Assembly: GCF_900078305.2 (NCBI RefSeq)
Contig: NZ_LT546028.1
Span: 1,216,967 to 1,280,966, forward strand
Direction: 5' to 3'
Length of the DNA stretch: 64,000 nucleotides
Source of the DNA: Corynebacterium bouchesdurhonense
Lineage (GTDB): Bacteria; Actinomycetota; Actinomycetes; Mycobacteriales; Mycobacteriaceae
The position numbers and the translations under genes were made by a program. The number at the start of each line of letters is the position of its first letter. The first letter of the stretch is position 1. The notes beneath the pieces are model-generated. The model did not search any database. It worked only from the letters and a program-made list of their open reading frames with translations, and had not been told where the DNA came from. Of this stretch, positions 8,820 through 17,614 are shown piece after piece.

Positions 8820-8865
8820 GCGAATTCTCCTTGTGGGTTGAGTTTTCCGCCGACCAGCATAACGC

Positions 8866-10098
8866 CTAGCCGCGCGCCGCCGAGACGTCTTTCAGCCGCG
8901 CCGCGCCCGCAACGCCGGCGTAGCCGATCGCAGCGAGGAAGATCAGCGCCGCCCGCGGCCCGAGCAGGGACACGGCGGAGGAGACGGCGCCGACGACGAG
9001 CAGCACCACGCCCATCACGGTGTTGGACGCGCCGGTGATCAGGGTGCGGCGGTCGCCCTCCGCCATGTCCACCAGGTACGTCTTGCGCGATACGCGCACC
9101 GCGGTGTGCGCGAGATTCACCAGGAAGAAGCCGAGGGGCATGACCCAGGCGTTGACGGGAGCGTCGAAAAGCGATGCGCTCACCACCAGCAGGACGAGCA
9201 CGGTCGAGGCGAAGCCGGCCGCCCACGCCATCGTGCTTTTCGACGACCGGTCCGAGAGCGCGCCCGACACCCGCCCGCCGAGCAGGCTGGCCCCGCCGGA
9301 GGCGATGACAAAGGCGCCGAGCCCGGTCAGGTCCGCCCCCTGCTGGCTGGCCAGCACCACGATGAACGGCGTGGATAGCGCCGTGACCAAAAGCAGCGAG
9401 CGCACGATGAGGAAGCGCTGCAGATCCCGGTCGCCCTTGACCAGCTCCCAGGTGCGGCGCAGGCTGCTGCCGCCCGCGCGCTCGGTGACCTCCGCCTCCG
9501 GCTCCTCGATGCGCGAAAACACCACCGAGGCCAGCGCCCACGTCGAGGCGCCGAGGCCGAGGAGGGCGGCGAGCGCCCACCGCGGCAGGTCGTTGGGGAT
9601 GAAGGCGAGGATCAGGCCGATGGCCAGGGTGAACGCGCCCGCGAGCTCCGTGGCGCGGCCGGTGATGTCGCCGCGGTGGCCCTTCGAGATGGTGCGGCCC
9701 TGCACGTCCTTGCCCGCGATCGAGCAGATGGCGCGAAATACCGCCTGCACCGCCAACAGCGTCACCACCAGCCCGCCGAGCGCGTGCCCGGAGAACAGGA
9801 GCGCGCTCACCGCGATCAGGCCCGCGGCCGCCGCCTGGCCCCAGGAGCCGATCAGCCACGCGCGCTTGCGCGAGGGCTGCGACGTCAGCCACGGCGTGAG
9901 CGCGGCCTGCGGCAGCATCGAGCCGGACTCGCGCACCGGCACCAGCATGGAGGTGTAGACGGACGGCACCCCCGCGGCGGTGAACAGCCAGGGCAGCACC
10001 GTTTTCGGCGCGACGATCTGGTCGCCGATGTTTTGCAGCCCGTTGGACCAGATGAAGCGGCGGGCGTTGCGCTCCTCGTTTGGCAGCGATTCGGTCAT
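8866..10098 (-). CDS. MFS transporter
   Basis: The 410-residue protein shows about 12 hydrophobic segments and belongs to the major facilitator superfamily. It opens with MTESLPNEERNARRFIWSNG and has a charged central loop (RIEEPEAEVTERAGGSSLRR) between the two six-helix halves. The open frame extends to 10398, but ATG 10098 is chosen because the hydrophobic protein begins there and the extension would overlap the divergent multicopper oxidase. Only about 50 bases separate the two divergent starts. Substrate unknown; an exporter role is plausible. Two copies of the GTCGNNAAGC motif, in opposite orientation and 62 bases apart, lie inside it (9163 and 9235). Confidence 0.8.
   Translation of the reverse strand: MTESLPNEERNARRFIWSNGLQNIGDQIVAPKTVLPWLFTAAGVPSVYTSMLVPVRESGSMLPQAALTPWLTSQPSRKRAWLIGSWGQAAAAGLIAVSALLFSGHALGGLVVTLLAVQAVFRAICSIAGKDVQGRTISKGHRGDITGRATELAGAFTLAIGLILAFIPNDLPRWALAALLGLGASTWALASVVFSRIEEPEAEVTERAGGSSLRRTWELVKGDRDLQRFLIVRSLLLVTALSTPFIVVLASQQGADLTGLGAFVIASGGASLLGGRVSGALSDRSSKSTMAWAAGFASTVLVLLVVSASLFDAPVNAWVMPLGFFLVNLAHTAVRVSRKTYLVDMAEGDRRTLITGASNTVMGVVLLVVGAVSSAVSLLGPRAALIFLAAIGYAGVAGAARLKDVSAARG
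9163..9172 (+). repeat. Dispersed motif GTCGNNAAGC, hairpin-forming copy
   Basis: AGCGTCG-AAAAG-CGATGCGCT: GCGTCG pairs with CGATGC (one G-T) around a five-base loop. It lies within the MFS gene, in a loop-coding stretch. A second copy in reverse orientation is at 9235-9244. Confidence 0.6.
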
Positions 10099-10147
10099 AG
10101 CGCGGATAGTAGGATCATTGGAGGAAATCGGCGAACTTGGAGGAGCA

Positions 10148-11623
10148 ATGACCATGAGTAGAAGGACGTTTTTCAAAGGCGCGGTGGTGACGGCGGTCGC
10201 CGCCGCCACCGCTTCGGCTGCCGCGGCGTGCTCCGACCAGCCAACCCCGCTCGGCTCGGACGCCGACGCGCGCCCGCTGCGCATCCCGCCGCTGGAGGAG
10301 GGCACCCTCGAGGGCAACGTGCGCCGCTTCGAGCTCACCGCGCAGGAGGGCGAGTTCGAGATGATCCCCGGCACCATGACCAAGACGTGGGGGTTCAACG
10401 GCCCGTACCAGGGCCCGACGCTCTACATGCGCCGCGGCGAGCACATCGAGATGACGGTGCGCAACGAGCTGCCGGAGCCCACGGTGGTGCACTGGCACGG
10501 CATGCACCTGCCGGCCGCCGCGGACGGAGGCCCGGCGCTGATGTTCCCGCCGGGCGAGAGTTGGTCCCCGTCCTGGACCGTGGATCAGCCCGCGGCCACC
10601 TGCTGGTACCACCCCCACCCGCACCAGGCCTCGGCGGTGCACGCCTACCGCGGCCTTGCCGGGGGCATTGTGCTTGACGACGACACCTCCTACACCGGCC
10701 TCCCCACCGAGTACGGCGTCGACGACATCCCCGTGATCATCACCGACGCCAACTTCACCGAGGACGGGCAGCTGGACGAGGAAAACGGCTGGGTCGGCTC
10801 GACCGTCCTGGTCAACGGGATGACCAAGCCGCGTTTCGAGGCGAGCACCCGTCGCCTGCGCCTGCGCGTGCTCAACGGCGCGACCATGCGTTTCCACCAC
10901 CTGTCTTTGGGCGTGCCGTTTATGGTGGTGGCCACCGACCAGGGCTATCTCGAGGCACCGGTTGAGGTTGACGGCATCCTGCTCAGCGCGGGCGAGCGCG
11001 TGGAGATCGTGGTGGACCTGAAACCGGGCAAGGACCTGGTGCTGCGCAGCAACGGGGTGCCGGACCTCGGCGGTCTGCCGGACCGCGACACGGCGAAGAC
11101 GTTCGGCCTGACCGACAAGTTCGACCTCCTCCACATCGCGGCGCCGCCCGAGACCGCCCCCGAGCCGGAGGCGCTCGCGGAGGGGGTTGTGGCGTTTGAT
11201 GTGCCTGCGTCGGCAAGCAAAGAGCGCGAATTCCGCATGAAGGACATGGAAATCAACGGCAAGACGATGGACATGGCCCGCGTGGACGAGGTGGTGGACC
11301 ACAAGGGACCCGAGATCTGGCACGTGACCAACGACAACGACGACATGATGCACAACTTCCACGTGCACAACGCGCGCTTCGCCGTGATCGGCGTGGATAA
11401 CGGGGACCTGGAGTTCACCACCGGGTGGCACGACACCATCACGGTGCCGCCCCTGGCCACCGTGCACCTCATGGTGGAAATCGGCTACTACCCGGACCCG
11501 ACGCTGGCGTACATGTACCACTGCCACATGCTCAACCACGAGGACAAGGGCATGATGGGGCAATTCGTGGTGGTCGAGCCCGGCCAGGAGCCGGACCTTT
11601 TCGTGCCCGGCTGGCACGAGTAG
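10148..11623 (+). CDS. Tat-exported multicopper oxidase
   Basis: The 491-residue product carries a twin-arginine signal (SRRTFFK, residues 4-10) followed by a hydrophobic stretch and a possible lipobox ending at Cys28. Copper ligands are all present: HWHGMH (115-120), WYHPHPHQ (153-160), HNFHVHNARF, and the type 1/type 3 motif YHCHMLNHEDKGMM near the C terminus. The FTP-family relatives CueO and SpoIIID-like laccases oxidise Cu(I), metal ions or phenolics at the cell surface. ATG 10148 lies close to GGAGGAG; ATG 10154 is an equally good start at longer spacing and would leave the Tat motif intact. It is divergent from the MFS gene and followed by a hairpin and tRNA-Gln. A second, distinct oxidase lies at 61627-63108. 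Confidence 0.9.
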   Translation: MTMSRRTFFKGAVVTAVAAATASAAAACSDQPTPLGSDADARPLRIPPLEEGTLEGNVRRFELTAQEGEFEMIPGTMTKTWGFNGPYQGPTLYMRRGEHIEMTVRNELPEPTVVHWHGMHLPAAADGGPALMFPPGESWSPSWTVDQPAATCWYHPHPHQASAVHAYRGLAGGIVLDDDTSYTGLPTEYGVDDIPVIITDANFTEDGQLDEENGWVGSTVLVNGMTKPRFEASTRRLRLRVLNGATMRFHHLSLGVPFMVVATDQGYLEAPVEVDGILLSAGERVEIVVDLKPGKDLVLRSNGVPDLGGLPDRDTAKTFGLTDKFDLLHIAAPPETAPEPEALAEGVVAFDVPASASKEREFRMKDMEINGKTMDMARVDEVVDHKGPEIWHVTNDNDDMMHNFHVHNARFAVIGVDNGDLEFTTGWHDTITVPPLATVHLMVEIGYYPDPTLAYMYHCHMLNHEDKGMMGQFVVVEPGQEPDLFVPGWHE

Positions 11624-11659
11624 GCGGCGCGGGCGCTGCGCCGGTACTGCGCCGGCGCT

Positions 11660-11688
11660 GCGCGGGCCCAATTTGGGTAGGCCCGCGC
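11660..11688. terminator. GC hairpin after the multicopper oxidase
   Basis: GCGCGGGCC and GGCCCGCGC form a perfect nine-base stem with an 11-base loop. No long T tract follows. It ends just before the tRNA-Gln promoter, so it probably separates the two transcripts. Confidence 0.55.
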
Positions 11689-11700
11689 ATGGGTTACAAT
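11673..11700 (+). promoter_or_regulatory. Putative promoter of tRNA-Gln
   Basis: TTGGGT (11673-11678) and TACAAT (11695-11700) are spaced by 16 bases and lie 12 bases before the tRNA. The -10 is good; the -35 is weak and overlaps the loop of the preceding hairpin. Confidence 0.45.
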
Positions 11701-11712
11701 TCCCTACTGTCT

Positions 11713-11787
11713 TTCCCCATGGTGTAATTGGCAACACTACGGTTTTTGGTACCGTCATTCTAGGTTCGAGTCCTGGTGGGGAAGCCA
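11713..11787 (+). tRNA. tRNA-Gln (anticodon TTG), CCA encoded
   Basis: A complete cloverleaf is visible: acceptor TTCCCCA/TGGGGAA, D stem GTGT/ACAC, anticodon stem ACGGT/ACCGT with loop TTTTGGT (anticodon TTG), T arm with GGTTCGAGTCC, discriminator G at 11784 and encoded CCA at 11785-11787. It lies upstream of the TetR gene and mfd. Confidence 0.95.
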
Positions 11788-11815
11788 CGTGCGCGGGGGC
11801 CGTAAGGTGTGGGGC

Positions 11816-12439
11816 ATGGCTCGTCAGCGAATGACCGGACCGCAGCGCCGGGACCAACTCATGAACGTCGGGCGCGCAGCCTTCGCGGAACGCGGTTTCG
11901 AGGGGACCACCGTCGAGGAAATCGCGAGCCGCGCCGGCGTGTCCAAGCCGGTGATCTACGAGCACTTCGGGGGCAAGGAGGGGCTCTACCGGGCGGTGGT
12001 GGAGCGGGAGATGGAGCGGCTCCAGGCCGCGATCGTGGGCGTGATTCAGGAGGGACGCTGGCACGAGCGCATCCAGAACGGCGTGCTGGCGCTGCTCACG
12101 TACGTGGAGGAGGAGACGGACGGCTTCCTCATCGTGGTTCACGGGCAGCTACCCGGCCAGGAGCGCACCTACTCCACGGTGCTCAACCGCGTCACCGCCC
12201 AGGTGTCCTACCTGCTCGCGCAAGCGTTCGAGCACCGGGGGTTGGATACCCAAGCCGCGACGCTGTACGGTCAGGCCCTCGTTGGCACCGTGTCCAACAC
12301 CGCCCTGTGGTGGTTGGACGAGCGCACGCCGGACAAGCAGTCGGCGGCGCTGCACATTACTAATCTGTGCTGGAACGGGCTGCGCGGCCTCGAGGCGCTC
12401 CCGCACACGCAGCCGGACACTACCGGGAAGGACGCATGA
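11816..12439 (+). CDS. TetR-family transcriptional regulator
   Basis: The 207-residue protein has the TetR helix-turn-helix at about residues 8-55 (RRDQLMNVGRAAFAERGFEG, then TTVEEIASRAGVSKPVIYEHFGGKEGLYRAVVE), followed by an all-helical ligand domain. ATG 11816 is preferred over an upstream in-frame start because the family begins shortly before the HTH. Its TGA overlaps the mfd ATG (ATGA), so the two are translationally coupled. The same tRNA-Gln/TetR/mfd block is, as I recall, conserved in corynebacteria. The ligand and targets are unknown. Confidence 0.88.
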   Translation: MARQRMTGPQRRDQLMNVGRAAFAERGFEGTTVEEIASRAGVSKPVIYEHFGGKEGLYRAVVEREMERLQAAIVGVIQEGRWHERIQNGVLALLTYVEEETDGFLIVVHGQLPGQERTYSTVLNRVTAQVSYLLAQAFEHRGLDTQAATLYGQALVGTVSNTALWWLDERTPDKQSAALHITNLCWNGLRGLEALPHTQPDTTGKDA

Positions 12440-15400
12440 CTTTGACCCCGCCGCCGCTCGCCGGTCTGCTCACCCAGGCGCTCACGGACCCGAAGCTCAA
12501 GGGCCTCGTCTCCCACGTGGGAGATCAGACGCTGCACGTCACCGCCATCGACCAGGTTCGGCCGTGGGCCGCCGGCGCCCTGTCGCGTGAGGTGCCGGTG
12601 CTGGTGGTCACCGCCACCGGCCACGAGGCCGAGGACCTCGCCGCGGAGCTGAAGGCGATTGTGGGGGAGGAAAACGTCGCCCACTTCCCGTCGTTTGAGA
12701 CCCTGCCGCACGAGCGTCTCTCTCCCGGCGCGGACGTGGTGGGCCGCCGCGCGAAGGTGCTGCACGAGATGCCGCGCGTGATCGTCGCCGCCGCCCGCGC
12801 GGTGTGCCAGCCGTGCCTGCCAGCGTCAGCCCCGATCGAGGTTGCGGTGGATGCGGAGCGCGACTTCACCGATCTGGTGCGCGAGATCGAGCACTACGCC
12901 TACGAGCACGTGGACATGGTGGCCAAGCGCGGCGAGTTTGCCACCCGCGGCGGCATCATCGACGTTTTCCCCACCACCGCGGACAACCCGGTGCGCATCG
13001 AGTTCTGGGGCGACGAGGTGACGGACATCCGCACCTTTGCGGTGGCGGATCAGCGCACGATCGACGAGGTCGCCTCGGTGTCGCTGTTCCCCGCGCGCCA
13101 GTTGCTTATCGACGCACCCGTGCAACAACGCGCCGACGACCTTGCGCGGCGCTACCCCTCGAACCCGACCCTGGTGAGCTTGCTCACCCGCATCTCCGAA
13201 GGCACGCACGCGGACGGGGAGGAGGCGCTCCTGCCAGCGTTGACGGACGCTCCGTGGTCCGTGCTGCCAGAGCTCGTGGGCGACGGCATCGTCTTGGTGA
13301 CCAACCCGGAGAAGGTCCGCGCCCGCATCGAGGACCTGGAGGCCACGGACCGCGAGTTCCTGGAAGCGGGCTGGGAGGCCGCGGCCATGGGTGCCGAGGG
13401 ACCCGTGGCGGTGGAGGGGCTCGACGTCTCCGCGTCGTCCTACCGCTCGTATGAATCGCTCGCGGTCTCGGCTCAGAGGGCCGGCAACGCGTGGTGGACG
13501 TTCGCCCCGCCCGGCATGTTCGCGGCGGACGACGCCGAGACCCTGCCGCTGGAGTTCGAGGCCGCGCCGGCGCCGAAGGGCGACCCGAAGGCGATCGAGC
13601 AGCTCTACGCCACGCTGAAGCTGCACGTGCAAGACAACCACGGCCGCGCGGCGTTCATCGCGCCCGCGAAGGGCACCGTCGAACGCACCGCCGAGCGCCT
13701 GCGCGAGCACGGCATTTCCGCCCGCATCGCCTCCGACGGGCTCGAGCCCGTGGATGGCGCGGTGACCCTTTACCGGGCGCTGTCCCACGGCGGCCTGGTG
13801 TTCGGCGGCACGAGCACCGCCGCGGGACTGGTGGTGGTCACCGAGACGGACGTGACCGGCAACCGCGTCGGCGACATCGCGGGCGCCAAGCGTCGCGCCC
13901 CGCGCCGCCGCAACCGCGTCGACCCGCTCGCGCTGCAGCCCGGTGACTTTGTGGTGCACGAGACGCACGGCATCGGGCGCTTCGTCAAGATGGCGGAGCG
14001 CACCATCAAGGCCGGCGACGAGGATTCGCGCCGCGAATACATCGTGCTGGAGTACCAGGCGGCCAAGCGCGGCCAGCCCGCGGACCAGCTGTGGGTGCCC
14101 ATGGAGTCGCTCGACCTGCTGTCCAAGTACACAGGCGGCGAGAAGCCCAGCCTGAGCAAGATGGGCGGCAGCGATTGGAAGGCCACCAAGCGTAAGGCCC
14201 GCGCCGCGGTGCGCGAAATCGCGGGCGAGCTCGTCGAGCTGTACGCGAAGCGCCAGGCCGCGCCGGGCCACGCGTTCGCGCCGGACACCCCGTGGCAGCA
14301 CGAGATGGAGGACGCGTTCCCCTTCGTGGAGACGGAGGATCAGCTGGCCGCCATCGAGGCCGTGAAGGATGACATGGAAAAGCCGGTGCCGATGGACCGC
14401 GTGATTGTGGGTGATGTCGGCTTCGGTAAGACCGAGGTGGCCGTGCGCGCCGCGTTCAAGGCGGTGCAGGACGGCAAGCAGGTCGCGGTGCTGGTGCCCA
14501 CCACGCTGCTGGCGCAGCAGCACTTCTCCACCTTCTCCGGCCGCATGGACGGCTTCGGCGTGACGGTGCGGGAGCTGTCCCGCTTCACCTCGGCGAAGGA
14601 GGCGAAGGAGATCATCGCCGGCCTTGCCGACGGCTCCGTGGACGTGGTCATCGGCACCCACCGCCTGCTGGCCACCGGCGTGCAGTGGAAGAACCTCGGC
14701 CTGATCATTGTGGACGAGGAGCAGCGCTTCGGCGTGGAGCACAAGGAGCACATCAAGGCGCTGAAGTCCCACGTGGACGTTTTGACCATGACGGCGACGC
14801 CGATCCCGCGCACCCTCGAGATGAGCCTCACCGGCATCCGCGAGATGACCTCCATCACCACCCCTCCGGAGGACCGCCACCCGGTGCTCACGTACGTTGG
14901 GCCGCAGGAGGACAAGCAGGTGGCCGCGGCGATCCGCCGCGAGCTGCTGCGCGACGGCCAGGTGTTCTACATCCACAACAAGGTCGCGGACATTGAGAAG
15001 ACCGCGCGCGCACTGCGCGAGCTGGTGCCGGAGGCGCGCGTGGTGGTCGCGCACGGGCAGATGGGGGAGCAGCTGTTGGAGCAGACGGTGCAGGGCTTCT
15101 GGAACCGCGAGTACGACGTCTTGGTGTGCACCACCATCGTGGAGACGGGCCTGGATATCGCCAACGCCAACACGCTGATTGTGGAGAATGCCCAGAACAT
15201 GGGCCTCAGCCAGCTGCACCAGCTGCGCGGCCGCGTCGGCCGCTCCCGCGAGCGCGCCTACGCCTACTTCCTGTACCCCAAGGACAAGACGCTCACGGAG
15301 ACCTCCTACGACCGCCTGGCCACCATCGCCCAGAACAACGACCTGGGCGCCGGCATCGCCGTCGCGCAGAAGGACCTGGAGATGCGCGGCGCCGGCAACG

Positions 15401-16065
15401 TGCTGGGCGCAGAGCAGTCGGGCCACATCGCGGGCGTGGGCTTTGACATGTACGTCCGCCTCGTGGGGGAAGCGGTGGAGACCTACAAGGCGCTCATGCA
15501 GGGCGAGCTTGTCGACGCAACCGATCAAGGGCCCAAAGAAATCCGCATCGACCTCCCCGTCGACGCGCACATCCCGGAGGGCTACATCAAGGCGGAACGG
15601 CTGCGCCTGGAGGTCTACCGCAAGCTCGCCGAGGCCCGCGGCGAGGACGAACTGCGCGCGGTTGCCGACGAGATGGTGGACCGCTTCGGCCCGCTGCCCA
15701 AGGAGGTGGAGTACCTCATGGCCGTGGCGAGGCTGCGCCACCAGGCGCGCGCCGCCGGCATCTCCGAGATCCTCACCCAGGGCACCCGCATCAAGCTCCA
15801 CCCGGTGGAGCTGCCGGACTCGAAGCAGGTGCGGTTGAAGCGCCTCTACCCGGGTGCGAATTACCGGGCGGCGGCGAAGGCGCTGCAGCTTCCGATGCCG
15901 CGCGAGTCCAGGGCCATCAACAGCCCGAACCTGCGCGACACCGAGTTGCTGCAGTGGGTGGCGGATGTCCTCACCGACATGTTCGACGCGCCAAAGGTGT
16001 CCGTTGCCGGCTCCACCGCCGTGGGCGGCGAGGCCAACAAGAAGGTCTTCTCCTTCGGCGGATAG
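12436..16065 (+). CDS. mfd: Transcription-repair coupling factor
   Basis: The 1209-residue protein has the full Mfd architecture: an N-terminal UvrB-like region, an RNA polymerase interaction domain (PGDFVVHETHGIGRF), a RecG-like translocase with Walker A GDVGFGKT (659-666), DEEQ box (760-763), TATPIPRTLEMSL and the QLRGRVGRS motif VI, then a C-terminal TRCF domain. Mfd removes RNA polymerase stalled at lesions and recruits UvrA. ATG 12436 overlaps the TetR stop. Two copies of the dispersed motif occur in it: at 13104 they encode LLIDAP between domains, and at 15507 LVDAT. Confidence 0.97.
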   Translation: MTLTPPPLAGLLTQALTDPKLKGLVSHVGDQTLHVTAIDQVRPWAAGALSREVPVLVVTATGHEAEDLAAELKAIVGEENVAHFPSFETLPHERLSPGADVVGRRAKVLHEMPRVIVAAARAVCQPCLPASAPIEVAVDAERDFTDLVREIEHYAYEHVDMVAKRGEFATRGGIIDVFPTTADNPVRIEFWGDEVTDIRTFAVADQRTIDEVASVSLFPARQLLIDAPVQQRADDLARRYPSNPTLVSLLTRISEGTHADGEEALLPALTDAPWSVLPELVGDGIVLVTNPEKVRARIEDLEATDREFLEAGWEAAAMGAEGPVAVEGLDVSASSYRSYESLAVSAQRAGNAWWTFAPPGMFAADDAETLPLEFEAAPAPKGDPKAIEQLYATLKLHVQDNHGRAAFIAPAKGTVERTAERLREHGISARIASDGLEPVDGAVTLYRALSHGGLVFGGTSTAAGLVVVTETDVTGNRVGDIAGAKRRAPRRRNRVDPLALQPGDFVVHETHGIGRFVKMAERTIKAGDEDSRREYIVLEYQAAKRGQPADQLWVPMESLDLLSKYTGGEKPSLSKMGGSDWKATKRKARAAVREIAGELVELYAKRQAAPGHAFAPDTPWQHEMEDAFPFVETEDQLAAIEAVKDDMEKPVPMDRVIVGDVGFGKTEVAVRAAFKAVQDGKQVAVLVPTTLLAQQHFSTFSGRMDGFGVTVRELSRFTSAKEAKEIIAGLADGSVDVVIGTHRLLATGVQWKNLGLIIVDEEQRFGVEHKEHIKALKSHVDVLTMTATPIPRTLEMSLTGIREMTSITTPPEDRHPVLTYVGPQEDKQVAAAIRRELLRDGQVFYIHNKVADIEKTARALRELVPEARVVVAHGQMGEQLLEQTVQGFWNREYDVLVCTTIVETGLDIANANTLIVENAQNMGLSQLHQLRGRVGRSRERAYAYFLYPKDKTLTETSYDRLATIAQNNDLGAGIAVAQKDLEMRGAGNVLGAEQSGHIAGVGFDMYVRLVGEAVETYKALMQGELVDATDQGPKEIRIDLPVDAHIPEGYIKAERLRLEVYRKLAEARGEDELRAVADEMVDRFGPLPKEVEYLMAVARLRHQARAAGISEILTQGTRIKLHPVELPDSKQVRLKRLYPGANYRAAAKALQLPMPRESRAINSPNLRDTELLQWVADVLTDMFDAPKVSVAGSTAVGGEANKKVFSFGG

Positions 16066-16089
16066 CGGCGGGGTACAGTTGCTAACCGC

Positions 16090-16163
16090 GCCCCCATAGC
16101 CCAATTGGCAGAGGCAGCGGACTTAAAATCCGCGCAGTGTCGGTTCGAGCCCGACTGGGGGCA
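16090..16163 (+). tRNA. tRNA-Leu (anticodon TAA) with a short variable arm
   Basis: Acceptor GCCCCCA/TGGGGGC, D stem GCC/GGC, anticodon stem GCGGA/TCCGC with loop CTTAAAA (anticodon TAA), variable region of about five bases (GCAGT), T stem GTCGG/CCGAC and discriminator A at 16163. No CCA is encoded (CTCC follows). Leucine tRNAs normally have a long class II variable arm, so this 74-base class I fold is odd. The UAA anticodon and A73 support the leucine assignment. It lies 24 bases after mfd. Confidence 0.85.
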
Positions 16164-16170
16164 CTCCGCG

Positions 16171-17022
16171 TCACAGGGCCACGAACAGCACGCTGATGGT
16201 CACCACCGCGCCCGTGAGGTAGTTCAGCCAGAGGAACACCCGCCAGGCGCGGTTCACGCCGGCGCTGGTGGCGTCGGTGACGTTCCAGTAACGGGCCGTG
16301 TTGGCCACGTACCCGAGCCCCAGCAGGCCGATCACCCAGCCAGTGGCGGGTAGGGCGAAGCACGCAAGCGCCGCGACCAGGTACAGCGCGGCGGCGAGGC
16401 GGGTGGTGGTGCGCGCGCCGAGCTCGGTGGCCACGGAGCGCAGGCCCCCGGCCCGGTCCGCCTCCACGTCCTGCACCGCGCCGAGGGCGTGGCTGGCCAT
16501 GCCCCAGCAGAAGAACGCGGCGGCGGCGAGGGGGAAGGGCGGTTCTAAGGTGGCGTCGGCAAGCGATGCCCCAACAAGGGCGGGCGCGGTGAAATGCGTG
16601 GACGAGGTCGCTGAATCCACCAGTGGCACCTCTTTGAGACGCAGTGGCGGCGCGGAGTAGGCCACCACTGCCGCGAGCGCGACCGTGAGCCAGGCGGCAG
16701 AGGCCCCCGTGCCGGCGGCGTAGAGCACGGCGGCGAACGGCGCGACCGTGACGGCGGAGGCGACGAGCAGCGGGCGGTGCATGCCCCGCGGTAACACCGC
16801 GCCCTCGATCCCGCCTTTGCGCGGGTTGCGGATGTCGGATTCGTAGTCGAAGACGTCGTTGATGCCGTACATCGCGATGTTGTACGGCACGAGGAAGAAC
16901 ACGAAGCCGACGCACAGCCGCCAATCCACCCGCCCCGTGTCCAGCAGGTACGCGAGCGCGAACGGCACGGCGGTGTTGACCCAGCTGATGGGGCGCGAGG
17001 CGGCGAGGATGGCGCGGATCAT
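16171..17022 (-). CDS. crtEb: Lycopene elongase (UbiA-family prenyltransferase)
   Basis: The 283-residue membrane protein has eight or nine hydrophobic segments and both UbiA Asp-rich motifs, NDVFDYESD (55-63) and DVEAD (185-189). In the C50 carotenoid pathway CrtEb adds two dimethylallyl units to lycopene, giving nonaflavuxanthin and flavuxanthin. The position as last gene after crtYf, with start and stop overlapping by ATGA, matches the decaprenoxanthin cluster of Corynebacterium glutamicum. Its 3' end lies only eight bases from tRNA-Leu on the opposite strand. A motif copy (16555) encodes GASLADATL here. Confidence 0.9.
   Translation of the reverse strand: MIRAILAASRPISWVNTAVPFALAYLLDTGRVDWRLCVGFVFFLVPYNIAMYGINDVFDYESDIRNPRKGGIEGAVLPRGMHRPLLVASAVTVAPFAAVLYAAGTGASAAWLTVALAAVVAYSAPPLRLKEVPLVDSATSSTHFTAPALVGASLADATLEPPFPLAAAAFFCWGMASHALGAVQDVEADRAGGLRSVATELGARTTTRLAAALYLVAALACFALPATGWVIGLLGLGYVANTARYWNVTDATSAGVNRAWRVFLWLNYLTGAVVTISVLFVAL
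16555..16564 (+). repeat. Dispersed motif GTCGNNAAGC, hairpin-forming copy
   Basis: GGCGTCG-GCAAG-CGATGCC gives a seven-base stem with one G-T pair and a five-base loop. It lies inside crtEb, in a loop between membrane segments. Confidence 0.6.
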
Positions 17023-17306
17023 GCGTCACCTTCGGGCCAGAACGCGGTTGCCACCAGCGCGGCGAACACGGGGTAGAAGAGGTCCTCGGCCGGGATGCGC
17101 CCGAGGAAGATGCCGGCGGTGTTGCCCGCACGGTAGTCGTACAGCCCGGCCGCGACCATCAGGTTGTCAAAGAGCACGGTCAGCCCGCACAGCACCGCCA
17201 GCACGAGAGCGAGAGCTTGTGCTTGCCGACGCCCCCCTCGCCGCCGCCACCCCCACAACCCCGCCGCCGCGGCGATGAACGGCGCGCTGATGAACAGGTA
17301 GGTCAT
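17019..17306 (-). CDS. crtYf: C50 carotenoid epsilon-cyclase subunit CrtYf
   Basis: The 95-residue membrane protein has three hydrophobic segments and the lycopene cyclase domain signature PAEDLFYPVFAAL. CrtYe and CrtYf form a heterodimer that cyclises flavuxanthin to decaprenoxanthin. The long open frame reaching 18038 is mostly shadow; ATG 17306 overlaps the crtYe stop (ATGA), and the stop of this gene overlaps the crtEb start. The tight overlaps imply translational coupling of the three membrane proteins. Confidence 0.88.
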   Translation of the reverse strand: MTYLFISAPFIAAAAGLWGWRRRGGRRQAQALALVLAVLCGLTVLFDNLMVAAGLYDYRAGNTAGIFLGRIPAEDLFYPVFAALVATAFWPEGDA

Positions 17307-17614
17307 CGGCTGGCCACCTCCCGCGCCTCGGCAGCCAGGTTCATGGCCAGGTAGGTGAGGAAGAACAGGAACACCGGCTCCTCCACCGGCAGCTCCGGGG
17401 CGAGCTCGACACCCAGCATGTAGGGCGAGTCGCCCCGGTAGAACGTGCCGGTAGCGATTCCGAGGGCGTCCCAGGCCAAAAACGCGGCGACGCAGCCCAC
17501 TGCCACGGGCCAGGCGCGGCGCGCGTCCCGGAAGAAGACGAGCCGGCGGCGGTGGTCCCACACCGCCATGCCCGCCAGGGAAAACAGCAGGCAGCCCAGG
17601 TACGCGGCGCGCAT
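17303..17614 (-). CDS. crtYe: C50 carotenoid epsilon-cyclase subunit CrtYe
   Basis: The 103-residue protein has three hydrophobic segments and the motif LPVEEPVFLFFLTYLAMNL, the lycopene cyclase domain shared with CrtYf. It is expected to act with CrtYf in the membrane to close the epsilon rings of decaprenoxanthin. Its ATG abuts the crtI stop directly and its TGA overlaps the crtYf ATG, so it lies inside the same operon. Confidence 0.88.
   Translation of the reverse strand: MRAAYLGCLLFSLAGMAVWDHRRRLVFFRDARRAWPVAVGCVAAFLAWDALGIATGTFYRGDSPYMLGVELAPELPVEEPVFLFFLTYLAMNLAAEAREVASR

Noticed and set aside
10115..12142. A 675-residue minus-strand frame opposite the multicopper oxidase, tRNA-Gln and TetR gene
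   Set aside because: It runs across a tRNA gene and two real genes, and its composition is that of an antisense shadow.
12826..16104. A 1092-residue minus-strand frame opposite mfd
   Set aside because: It is a His/Arg/Val-rich shadow of mfd caused by GC codon bias, with no domain and no suitable start signal.
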